Positions 33,889 through 44,808 of a stretch of DNA of 64,000 bases are shown in pieces. Where the stretch lies: NCBI RefSeq assembly GCF_003086295.3, contig NC_092051.1, positions 77,880,445 through 77,944,444 of the forward strand. Direction: 5' to 3'. Each line of letters begins with the position of its first letter. Position 1 is the stretch's first letter. A model generated the notes under the pieces. That model did not search any database. It worked only from the letters and a program-made list of their open reading frames with translations, and had not been told where the DNA came from. Position numbers and translations under genes: made by a program. Source of the DNA: Arachis hypogaea (lineage: Eukaryota > Streptophyta > Magnoliopsida > Fabales > Fabaceae).

Positions 33889-36731
33889 TTGCTTGTACTT
33901 GTTAGTTGTATGACAGGGAGAAGAAGCGGGGCTTCAACTTCCTTTGATTCTGAACCTGAGAGAACCTTCCTTAGACTAAGGAGGGAGGCAAGAGACAAAT
34001 GTGTAGTTGGTGCTGAAGAAGAGGAGGAACACTTTGAGGAATACTTTGAACCAAACATGGAAGAAAACATGAAAAACCATCATGAAGAAGAGGCTCACAA
34101 CCATGGTGAAAGAGGTCGAGCAAATCATGCTGGGGAGGATAGAAGAGTTTTAGGCTCCTACATCAACCCAAACCCAGGAAACTGTGGGAGTAGCATTCAA
34201 AAGCCAACCATCCATGCCAACAATTTTGAACTGAAGCCACAGCTCATCACCCTTGTGCAGAACAACTGTTCGTTCGGAGGAAGTGTCCAAGAGGACCCAA
34301 ATCAACATTTAACCACCTTCCTGAGAATATGTGATACAGTGAAGTCTAATGGTGTTCATTCTGACGCCTATAGACTGCTCTTATTTCCATTCTCACTCAG
34401 GGATAAGGCAGCTAAGTGGCTGGAATCTTTCCCAAGGGAAAGCTTGACAACTTGGGAAGACATGGTGAACAAATTCTTAGCAAGATTTTACCCTCCTGAA
34501 CGAATCAATAGGTTGAGAGCTGAGGTCCAAACCTTCAGGCAACAAGATGGTGAGACTCTATATGAGGCATGGGAGAGGTTTAAGGACCTGACAAGGAGGT
34601 GTCCACCTGACATGTTCAATGAATGAGTGCAGCTGTACATTTTCTATGAAGGGCTCTCTTATGAGTCAAAGAAGGCTATAGACCATTCATCCGGAGGATC
34701 TTTGAACAAGAAGAAAACCATTGAGGAGGCTGTAGATGTCATTGAAACAGTAGCAGAGAATGACTACTTCTATGCTTCCGAAAGAGGGAACACAAGAGGA
34801 GTAATGGAGCTAAACAATGTAGATGCTCTGTTGCCCCAAAACAAGCTCATTACCCAACAGCTGGCTGACCTCACCAAGAAGATGGAGAGGAACCAAGTGG
34901 CAGCAATCTCCACTTCATCAACAACCCAAGAAGGAGTGAATGAAGAGGCAGATGGTAGCCAGGAGCAAGCCAACTACATCGGGAATTCACCTAGGCAGAA
35001 CCATGATCCATACTCTAAGACTTATAACCCTGGATGGAGGAATCACCCAAACTTTGGGTGGGGAAATCAACAAGACCAAAGCCTTGATCAAAACGCCCAA
35101 ATCCAAACAATGCAGCTCACTAACACTTCACATCTAGACCATATCAACATCCCAATAACAACACCTCTCCACATTCATATCAAGGCCAGAACAACCCTCC
35201 TCAACCTGACCTATCATCATTTGATGAAAGAATCTCAAGGATTGAAAATCTACTTGAAGGCATATGCAAGGATATCCAGGACAGTAAAGTGTTCAAGGAG
35301 GAAGTGCGAGCCAGTTTCAAGAATCAGGGAGACACAATCAAGAGGTTAGAATCTCAAGTAGGATATCTCTCTGAGCAAATTCCCAAACCCACAGATGGAT
35401 TCCCAAGTGACACAGAGAAGAATCCGAGAGGTGAAACAAAGAAAGTAAGATGGGAAGATTGCAAGATGGTCACTGTAAGTGATAAGGAGACTAAGGACAA
35501 GCCAAGCAAGCTGTCAGAACAACCTGAAGATACCTCAGCAGAGAAGGGGGAAAAAGAATACCGAGAACCAGAAATATCAAAACAGGAGCTGCTGAGACTC
35601 TATGCACCTTTTCCCCAGCTGCTCAATGGTGCTGTGGAGAAGAGAATATACTCAAGATTTCTGGACTTGTTTGCATCTCTGCATGTGAACATACCATTTA
35701 TCAAGATTATCCAACAAATGCCTGCATTCATCAAGTACATGAAGGAGCTACTTCCTAGGAAAAGCTCACTCAAGGGAGGCCAAACTATAGTGATGAACAA
35801 GGAGTGCAGTGCCCTTATTCAACCGCAGTTGCCTACGAAAAGAAAAGATCCAGGGAGTTTTCATGTCCCCTGTGCCATAGGAGAAACAATGTTTGATAGA
35901 GCACTATGCAATTTGGGAGCAAGCATCAACTTAATGCCCTTAGCCCTGGTGAAGAGACTGCAGATCAATGAGATATTGCCCACAGATGTGGTCATCAGGC
36001 TGGCTGACAAAACTCAAAAACAAGCAATAGGAGTGGTGGAAAATGTGTTGTTAAAGGTGGGGAAATACTTTCTTCCCACAGACTTTGTCATCTTGGACAT
36101 GGAAGAGAGTCACACTCACCCAATCATATTGGGAAGACCATTCCTAGCTACAGCCAGAGCACTCATAGATGTGGAGCGAGGGGAGTTAATATTGAGGATC
36201 CATGATGAGCAACTCAGCTTCAATGTCTCCAAACTCTCCCAAGAAGCTGACCAAGAAAATAAAGAACCAAGCAATGATCACACTGAGATGCTGACAGGGG
36301 AAACAAGCACTGATGCACCACCAACACATCCTAAAACCCCATTGCATGAGGAACAAGGCAAACAGCCATTGTCACAACTCAAGGAGAAGCTGGAGGAACC
36401 TAAACCACCAGAGGCATGTGAACACAACAACAAAATTCCCTTAGAAGAAGTCACCAAGAGCAAGGCAACACCAAAAGGAACAGAGAAGAAGGTACCAAGG
36501 GGGTGGAGGAACAAGAAGATCCCTACGGAAAACTTCTCTCCAGGAGATAAAGTGATCTCAGCTTACTTCCCAGATATCCCCCCTAATCTCCCCACTGTAC
36601 CATCTCAGTTACCTAAGGTCTTCACTATTAACAGAGTCCTCTCCTTGGAACATGTAGAGATCATTGATACAACCAATGGATATAAGTCCAAGGCAAGAGG
36701 GGAGGACTTGAAGCATTATCAACCTCCCTGA
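33889..36731 (+). pseudogene. gag-protease of A2
   Basis: Same layout as A1: MTGRRSGASTSF start region, retrotransposon gag domain (TLYEAWERFKDL, RRCPPDMFNE), linker, then protease with CNLGASINLMPLA, so the catalytic Asp seen in A1 as CDLGA is Asn here. ILGRPFLATA and the FTINRVLSLEHVEI end are intact. A TGA at 34624-34626 replaces a Trp, a frameshift lies near 35090, and a TAA at 35121-35123 falls at the same point as the A1 TAG at 4572. From 35124 the frame is open to 36731. Confidence 0.88.
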
Positions 36732-36772
36732 TGAAGAAGAAACGTCAAGCTAGTGACGCTAAAGAAGCGCTT

Positions 36773-36790
36773 CATGGGAGGCAACCCATG
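36773..36790 (+). promoter_or_regulatory. Post-protease hairpin CATGGG-AGGCAA-CCCATG
   Basis: 41 nt after the stop, directly behind the palindrome GAAGCGCTTC (36764-36773). Identical in A1. Confidence 0.6.
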
Positions 36791-37575
36791 TTTTATTAGA
36801 TTTTACTATTGAATAAGTCAATATTCATGAATTCCAACCCAAACTTGGTGAAATCCTTATATTGCAGTATATAGTGAAAAACAAGTTTGGTGTTCAAAGC
36901 GTACCAAGAAAGCATGAATGCAACAGAGAGCATGCTAGTCTTGGGAGCTTTGAACAAAACTTTTCATCACAATGCTTCAAACTAAGTTTGGTGTCACCCC
37001 ATGGTGCCACCAAAATGCATAAAGGGATACACACTTAGTTAGTTGGTTGGAGTTCATGAATAAACAATCTAATTTTTTTTCTCTTTATTATTTTAGCCGT
37101 AAAAATCTAAATTGATTTTTTTTATGATATTTATTACTTTTCTTATTTGATCTTTATAGGGAAAGGAAAGGAGCATTGAAAGAGATTGATTGGACAATTT
37201 AATGGGAAAGGATTCGGCCACTTCATGAAGAGGGCACTACACACGTGCCTCAAGGGGAAATGCATGGGGAATGGTTGCCATGCAACATTGGAGGAAGAAC
37301 AAACTTGGAAAGCGAACCAACTCCATCATAAAGTTGAGAATCCTCGTGCTTACTCCATACACAACCCCATCCGTTCATCATATACCAACCCTATCAATCC
37401 ACACCTTTCATCTCTTCATCACTTCTCTATATAAGTAAATCAAATCCACACCCTCTCCACATTCGAAATTCATACCCCTTGCACTTCACTTTCCAGCGAC
37501 CCACTCTTCAACTTCCCACTCTCTAAATCCCACATCTCTTCCCTTCACTACACCCATTTTGCTTTAACTTCATTC
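36791..37575 (+). other. Protease-ORF2 intergenic region of A2
   Basis: Contains AAGTTTGGTG motifs at about 36882 and 36984, a compound hairpin at 36987-37014 (outer TTTGGTG/CACCAAA, inner CACC-CCAT-GGTG), and a TATA box at 37427-37435 (CTATATAAG) 140 bp before the ORF2 ATG. No ORF. Confidence 0.6.
37427..37435 (+). promoter_or_regulatory. Candidate TATA box for A2 ORF2
   Basis: TCTCTATATAAG, followed by a CT/CA-rich leader to the ATG at 37576. Same position in A1 and G. Confidence 0.5.
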
Positions 37576-39072
37576 ATGGCATCATCAAGCTCCAAGAGGC
37601 AGAAGAGGAAGGAAGCAACAGAGAACATTCCCTTCGACGAGAAGAGATTCAAGACTGCCTTCCATGAACAAGAATTTGAGCGGATAAAGCTCAAAAAGAT
37701 ACTGCCAGAGTTAACCTTCCAAATCAATGAAGACGAATGCCCACAGATTCGGAAGACGATTGAAGAAAGAGGGTGACAATTGCTCACCAATCCAGAGGGG
37801 TAGATCAATGCAAACCTCATCAAAGAGTTCTACGCAAATGTGGTCAGAGAAGACAAAACCAGAGCCCCAACCTTCAAAAGCTATGTAAGGGGAAAGGAGG
37901 TAGAGTTCAGTCCAAATGCTATAATAAGAACTCTTCACCTGAAATGACCACACTTTGATGAGCCTAGCTATCATACAAGGATAAGTAAAAACTAAGACAA
38001 TGATGAGCTCACTGAGATAGTGACTGACATATGTGTTATAGCAGCGGACTGGGAGAGGTATGGAGATGGGAGACCCCGGTTCATCAAGAGGGGAGACCTT
38101 AGCCCAGAAGCCAAGGGGTGGTTTGAACTCGTGAGGAGGTCTATTCTCCCAGCTGCTAATAATTCAGAGGTAAATATTAATCGAGCAACTATGGTACATT
38201 GCCTAGTACAAGGTGGAGAAATCAACGTGCATGAACTTATAGCTGAGGGAATTCAAGATTCAGCTGAGAAGCTTGAATCAGGTGCCAGGCTTTGGTACCC
38301 CAGCACCATTCTCCGATTGTGCACAAAGGCCAAAGTAGTTTTTGAGGATAGTAATCCAGACTGGGTTAACCCAGGGAGGCTAATGACAACCCAGCGTATG
38401 GCCTATACCACACCTTCTCAGCAACAAAGAAGGCCACAAATAGGGAAACTAAAAGCAAAGGAAGCAGCTCACCAAGAGGAGTCTCATCAGGAAGAATATC
38501 AACAGGGAGAGCATCCTTACCCAGCCGATTTGAATATGAATCAACTTCTCAGAGCTATTGAAGACTTGGGGGTGAGACATATGGAAGGACAAGAGCAAAT
38601 ATTAAACTGGATGAGTCAACAAGAAGAGTGGAAGAAACAACAAATGGAGCAGCAACAAGAACAATACTCCCAGCTCACTCAAACCATCCACCAAGTTACC
38701 GAGAGGCAAGAAAGTCAAGATAAGCATTTGCAGGAACTCAATCAGCGACAACTAGCCCAGATGAAAGCATTCAATGAGTTCACTGTACTTAATGAAGGAT
38801 GACAACTACAGCGGGAGGAGTTCAACATCAACACTCAAGCCAAGTTGAACTACATGTCCAGTAATATACATCAGCTACACTATGCCATCCCTACATATGA
38901 TGAGGTCCAAAAAGATTTTGTAGAACAAGAAGAGAGGAAAGTGAAACAGTAAAAGGAGACACTCAAGAAGAAGATGGAAGATGGTGGTTTCTGGAAGAAG
39001 CTTCTTGGAAAAGGCAAGGGAAATGGGAGCACAAGCAATCAAGAAGGAGAGCATGGACATCCACAAGAGTAA
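37576..39072 (+). pseudogene. ORF2 of A2, many stops but no frameshift
   Basis: 498-codon frame. MASSSSKRQKRK start, RG(stop)QLL where A1 has RGW, EFYANVV, VRGKEVEFSP, DICVIAADWERY, and a Q-rich coiled coil. It ends FWKKLLGKGKG and GEHGHPQE. Stops near 37774, 37801, 37945, 37996, 38800 and 38950; three of these compare with Trp, Arg or Gln in A1 and fit C-to-T or G-to-A change. Function unknown; G has an intact homologue. Confidence 0.8.
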
Positions 39073-40130
39073 AAGGTGGTGGAGTTCCTTCTTTGGTCCT
39101 TCTTTTTCTATGCTTTAAATAAGGAAGATCTTGTATGAAATAGAACTTGCTTCCATGTTAGTTTAAACCTTTTTGAATTCTTTTTTTTTAGTTTGTGTGA
39201 TGAAGAGGTCTTTGTGTGCTGGTCTTTATGTTACTGCACCATTTCTTTACTTACTTGTATGCTTGTCCCTTTTGAATCAAATGAAAAAAGAATGATTGTT
39301 TTCAAAAGACCAGAGAAGAGTTCATATTAGGGAGTAAATCCATGAGGTTGTGGTATGGTCATAAGTTAGCTAAGTTGGTTCAACCACAAGGTGGGAAGAC
39401 AACTATCTGTCATGAATACTATGCCTGAGACACACCCCATGAGACTAGCTAAGTAAGAAGATCCTAATAAGAAAAAGGGAAAGAACAATCAAGGTTGAGG
39501 AATAAAAGAAAAAGAGTAAGCAATAAGGCTAGGCACCAATAGTTTTAAATCTTGAGGCATGTGTCTGTGGTGTTCCTGTGTGAGGGATCTACTTAGATGA
39601 ATAAGCTCTTAGGAGTGCCTTATCACTTGGTAACTTGGGTTAACTAACTCGAGATTATCAGCTGAAAGTCCACTATCAAGAGTAACCCTCACCACAGAAC
39701 ATTTAGTAACCCAAAGAGGTGCTGAACACCAAGGCCTCAAGTAAAGAAAAAGAATAAACTATATGCCTGTGGTGTGCATGTATGGGGGAAAGACTTGAGC
39801 AAGTAAGTCCTTAGGGGTGTCTCAACACCTAGCACCTTGAACTAACTGGTTCGGGAGTGTTGGCTGAAAGCTTATCTTAAAGAGTTGCCCCCTTACAGAA
39901 CACTTAGCCTGAAGGACACCAATAAGCCCAGAAATGACAATAAAAGGATCAATGAATAAAAGTCTCATGGGATGTAAGCAAAGTGACTATTGTAGGGCAT
40001 GATAAAGGTCTGAAAGCCAGGAATGAACCTAAGTTGCCATGCATGAAACCACCATAAAATCAGTGACATGACTTCCACAAGAATGACTCATTTCTCTTGG
40101 CATTTCATTCATCATTCTCTTGTTCCAGTA
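39073..40130 (+). other. 3' UTR of A2 with duplicated cassette
   Basis: Noncoding. Two cassettes, about 39535-39730 and 39770-39915, share GTCTGTGGTGTTCCTGTG-like and AACTAACT..GCTGAAAG blocks. Related to C, E and G 3' UTRs. Confidence 0.65.
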
Positions 40131-40167
40131 CTTGCTTAGGGACAAGCAAGCTTTAAGTTTGGTGTTG
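40131..40167 (+). promoter_or_regulatory. Terminal hairpin and PPT of A2
   Basis: CTTGCTT-AGGGAC-AAGCAAG (40131-40150), then CTTTAAGTTTGGTGTTG to the LTR. Confidence 0.7.
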
Positions 40168-42104
40168 TGATGCCAGGGCATTTTGGCCAGTTTCACTGAC
40201 CTTTTCTTTACTGTTTTTAGGGTAGTTTCATGAATTTTCTTAGGAAATAAGCTAGTTTTGGGTAGATATTCACTTACACCTGGATTCAAGCATACATTGT
40301 GCATTTTACATGATTTCATGAGGATTTTGCATGAATTTAGTGACAAATTGTATGCTGTATTACCCATGACTTGGACTAGAACTTTGATGCACTCTATTGC
40401 TTGATTTCAGGACCAAAGGAAGCAAGGAATGGGAGGTAACTTGCAAAGTTAATGAGAAAACTGACTTCCAATAATGTCAACGTTAGTGACACTCAACATT
40501 GTCACTAACGTTGGAAGGAGCCACACAAGCCACTATGAGCCACGTTAACTACCACGTTAACTTAGTTAACGTGGAAGCTAACGTGGATGAGTAAATAATG
40601 AGCCAACGTTAGTGACACTCAATATTGTCACTAACGTTGGGGATGGCTAAGCATGGCCACGTTAAAGAGCCACGTTAACTAACTTAACGTGGGCTCTAAC
40701 GTGAGACATGGGGGCACGTTGGAACGTTAGTGACAATGTTGAGTGTCACTAACGTTCTCGAAGGATGGCAAGCCCACGTTAAAGAGCCACGTTAACTAAG
40801 TTAACGTGAGCTCTAACGTAGGAACAATGGGGGCTTTTCAACGTTATTGGGAAAGTTAAGCCCCAATAACGTGTGCAAAGGACCTAGAGGCAACATTAGT
40901 GGCAACGTTTGTGCCACTAATGTTGAAGTTAACGTGGCTTTTACTTAGGAACGTTAGTGAGAAAGTTGATTGTCACTAACGTTCTCGAACTCATATTTTC
41001 ACTAAACGTTAACACCCCTAACGCCCTGAGCTCAAGTCTTTGCCCACTTCACACTTTCTCTCTACAAGTAAAGCCAAGCCCAAATGAAGAAAAGAACTGC
41101 TTCAAACTCAAGATCCAAAGGCCCAAGACTTGAAGAGCCAACTAGAAGATGAGAAGAGTAGTATATATAGGAGTAGTTTTGAATTATTTTAGGGAGTTTC
41201 GGAAGTTGGAAAATAGCATATTACTACTTCCTGTATTTACTTTCTCTGCACTTCTAGTTTTCATTATGTATTCTCCATCTTTGTTTTCATTTTCCAGAGC
41301 TATGAACAACTAAACCCCTTTCATTGGGTTAGGGAGCTCTGTCGTAATTTGATGGATTAATACTAGTTTTCATTATTCTTCTTCTATCTTTTCTCTTAAT
41401 TTTACTTGAAAGCTTTCGATCTTCATCCAATTGGATAGTTATCTTGGAAAAGAAACTATTCATACTTGGATCTCTTCAGAACCTTGGAAGAGAAATGAAG
41501 AGATCAAGCTAGAAATGCTTTCTCATGCTGGACCAAATTGGGTTTGGATGGATATGTGACTATAATCCTCTCAATGCTTGATTTGAAAAATGCATGTGGT
41601 ATAATCAGTGACCATACTTCATCTCTTCTCATGAGCAATTGACCAAGGAATTGGCTATTGATCAAGATTTGAGAGATTGAATTACAAGAAATTGTAATTC
41701 AATCACTTAAGATTGCCAAGGAGATCAATGAGTGCATTGATTGAGGAAGAGATGTAAATGAGATTGATCCGGAGAATGCAACATCTCCTAAGCCCAATGA
41801 ACTCCCCATTTCTGATCTTACCCATTCTCTTTAATTTCTGTCATTTACATTTATGAGCAATTCCCCCATTCCCATTTAAGATTTTGCAATTTACTTTCTG
41901 CCATTTACTTTTCCGCCATTTAATTTTCTGCAATTCTCAACTTAATTCCTGATTAGCTCAAGTAGAACATTCCTCTAATTAAAGTTGCTTGATCAATGAA
42001 TCTTTGTGGGATTCGACCTCACTCTATTGTGAGTTTTTACTTGACGACAAATTCGGTACACTTGCCGAAGGAAATTTGTTATGAGACAAGTTTTCCGTGC
42101 ATCA
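40168..42104 (+). repeat. 3' LTR of A2 (1937 bp)
   Basis: TGATGCCAGGG..CGTGCATCA. Array 40480-41000, TATA box at 41162-41169. Very similar to the 5' LTR except for the start of the array, which matches A1 instead. Confidence 0.95.
40480..41000. repeat. Palindrome array in A2 3' LTR
   Basis: Same two hairpin types as in the 5' LTR. Confidence 0.85.
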
Positions 42105-42109
42105 GTATT
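42105..42109. other. Right target duplication of A2 (gtatt)
   Basis: Matches 31614-31618. Confidence 0.95.
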
Positions 42110-42199
42110 TCTTCATGGTGGGATCCTTGGCCGGATAGCTCCCTTCTATTTGTGAGGTGATTACTTGTGAGTCGCTGAATATGGTAAGGTTTTGAGCCT
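42110..42199 (-). pseudogene. RNase H fragment of D
   Basis: Encodes LTIFSDSQVITSQ and YPAKDPTMKKY, including the Asp of the FSDS motif. The left end joins 31613 through gtatt. The right end is a deletion junction at about 42195-42200 with element F. Confidence 0.88.
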
Positions 42200-42475
42200 A
42201 ATTAATCCCTTTTATTCTTAATATTAGCACATCACTACCCCTAAGTGAAAAACAATAAATATCCCTTAATTTGGATCTTTGATTAGCTTAGGCTAGTGAG
42301 GGTGTGTATCATTTGGGTATGGAAAACTTGCAACATTGGTTGAGGTAAAAGTATAATTTTTATTTTTGTTAAAAATATTGGGAATTGGGTACATATAAAT
42401 GCACTATATGTAAAACGATATGCATTGATATGTTTGTATATACTTTAGAAAAAAATGATAAAGAAAAAGAAAAAA

Positions 42476-42477
<2 letters not shown>

Positions 42478-42525
<48 letters not shown>
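42478..42525. repeat. (TA)n microsatellite in F
   Basis: About 24 TA dinucleotides inside the F 3' UTR. Flanked by A-rich sequence. Confidence 0.95.
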
Positions 42526-42528
<3 letters not shown>

Positions 42529-43220
42529 AAAAAAAGAGATACAAAAAAAAGAGAAAAAGAAATAAAAAGGGGACAAAAATGCCCCAAAGTAAAGTTCAAT
42601 AAAAATCAATACATATGGAATGTGAATTAAAAAGAATGCATGAGTATGTGAAAAAGTGGGAATTATGGGTAGCTAGGCTGTGTATTAGAATTGTATAGGT
42701 TGTTATATGTGTTAGGTGAGAGCTTAGGCTAATCAAAGATTCAAATTTCAAGCTCACTTGACCATATGCATACTACCTTGACCCTAGCCCCATTACAACC
42801 TATGAATAAGTCCTCATGATGAATGTATGCATGCATTGAATAATTGTTGATTGTTAGATGAAAAACAAATCATAGAAAGCATGATTAGAAGAGAATTGAG
42901 TGATCGACCCTATACACTTAAGCGACTAGAGCGGATACACTTCCGGTGAGGGTTCGATGCTCAATTCCTTGTTCCCGGCTTTCATGAGCTTTTCTTCTTG
43001 CAAGTCTACTTGTACTTTATTTTGATATTCAAATTGGTAGGATTCATAAATCATCATACTACTCAGCCCTACATGTGCATATGTGTTCTTGGAGATTGAT
43101 TTGCTTTTAACCAAGTAGGTAGAATCATTTTGCATATAGTTACATTCATGTAGATAGGTGCATATAGTTTATTTGCATTGACTAAATGTTCATACCCTTT
43201 TCTTGTCCTTCTTTATTATT

Positions 43221-43257
43221 AGCATGAGGACATGCTTAGTTTAAGTGTGGGGAGATT
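43221..43257 (+). promoter_or_regulatory. Terminal hairpin and PPT of F
   Basis: AGCATG-AGGA-CATGCT (43221-43236), then GTTTAAGTGTGGGGAGAT to the LTR. Confidence 0.7.
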
Positions 43258-44803
43258 TGATAAACCCCAATTTTATGGTTTATCTTGTGCTTAATTTGGG
43301 GGATTTTATCAACTTTTCTCACATTTATTCAATGAAATAGCATGGTTTTGCAATTCTCCCTGAATTTGTGCTTAAGTGTGAAAACATACTTTTTCGGCCA
43401 TAAAATAGCTAAATTTAACTCACTTTAATTCCATTCGATGCCTTGATATGTTTGTTGAGTGATTTCAGCTTCATAAGGCAAGTATTGGATGGAAGAAGTG
43501 AGGAGAAAAGCATGCAAAGTGGGAGAACTCATGAAGAAATGAAGGAACCGTAAAGCTGTCAAGCCTGACCTCTTCGCACTCAATCGATCATAACTTGAGG
43601 TACAGAGGTCCAAATGAGGCGGTTTTAGTTGCCTTAGAAAGCTAACATTCGGGGCTTCGAAATTATATAAAATTTTCCATAGTTTCCTGATGTATAGAGG
43701 CGCGCACGTACCATGTACACGTGTGCACCGATGCTGCACATGGCCCATTAAAAGTGAAATTGTGGCCAGCGATTTTGCAGCTCATTTTGGGCCCAATCCA
43801 ACCCATTTCTGATGCTATTTCTTGCAGAATTCAAGCTTGGGCAAGGGGGAAGCAATTTTTTGGTAGTAGAGCATCATGTAGGTTAGTTTCTAGAGAGAGA
43901 AGCTCCCTCTTCTCTCTATAATTAGGTTAGGTTAATCTCTCTTAAATCTAGGTCAATTTTCATGTTTTCATCTTATTTCCTTCATAATTTCTTGTTTCTA
44001 TTACTTGATTCTCTTAATTTTTATGTTAATTTCTCTTTTATGTTTCTTTTGTGATGATAAACTCATGTTGGATTTGATTTACATTTAATGAAATTTGATG
44101 TTGATGTTTCTTTTTAATTGTTGAGTTGAGTTGTGAATTTACTTTTCTTGCAATTTATGATGTTTACTTTTGTTGCACACTAAGTGTTTGATAAAATGTT
44201 TCCTTTAGTTTTTGAGTAGTTTTCTTTACTCTTGGCCTAGGCTAAGAGAATTGAGTGACCTTGAATCATTGGGTCTCGATGATTTCGTGATTTGAGAATC
44301 CTTGTTGATCAATTTGATACTCATTGACATTAACCAACTACTAATCTAATTAGTAGATAGGTTGGGACTTATGGGTTGATGTTGATCAAGCCATTTGATA
44401 TACTTCAAGTATAGAAGTACACTTAATGAGCTTGGTTCCTCATAATTATCAATATTTGGTTTGTAGACAAGGATGGTGATCTCAATTACCTAAGTCTAGT
44501 CAAGAGTTCTTTTGCTTTATTTCATTAGTTCTTATCATTTACTTTCTTGTTATTTACTTTCTTGCAAAAAATATAAAATCAAACCCCCTTGCATTTTTAT
44601 AGCCAATAATTGATCACTTTATTGCAATTCCTTGTGAGACGACCCGAGGTCTAAATACTTCGGTTAATTTTCATTAGGGTTTGTTACTTGTGACAACCAA
44701 ATTTTTTATTGGAAGGATTGTTTGTTGGTGTAGAACTATACTTGCAACGAGAATTCATTCATTTGAGGAAATTCTATACCGAAACGACAATTTTCTTAAA
44801 TCA
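43258..44803 (+). repeat. 3' LTR of F (1546 bp)
   Basis: TGATAAACCCC..CTTAAATCA. The U5 contains GAGACGACCCGAGG and GTGACAACCAAAT blocks typical of this clade. No clear palindrome array. Confidence 0.8.
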
Positions 44804-44808
44804 TTGTG

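Larger units (their letters stand above)
31619..42104 (+). mobile_element. A2: complete non-autonomous element, same family as A1
   Basis: 10.5 kb with duplication gtatt, LTRs 31619-33628 and 40168-42104, gag-protease and ORF2 but no RT, RNase H or integrase. LTRs look nearly identical outside the palindrome array, so insertion is fairly recent. Located in the RNase H of D. Confidence 0.95.
42200..44803 (+). mobile_element. F: 5'-truncated LTR element of the B clade
   Basis: Holds a 3' UTR homologous to that of B (starting TTTGAGCC, compare B near 16305), a terminal hairpin, PPT and a complete 3' LTR. Its 5' LTR and genes are missing together with the RT of D. 44804-44808 (ttgtg) is the likely right target duplication, in the D protease. 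Confidence 0.8.

Noticed and set aside
42369..42630. ORFs of 76 and 81 aa across the (TA)n run
   Set aside because: Ile-Tyr repeats from the microsatellite on both strands.
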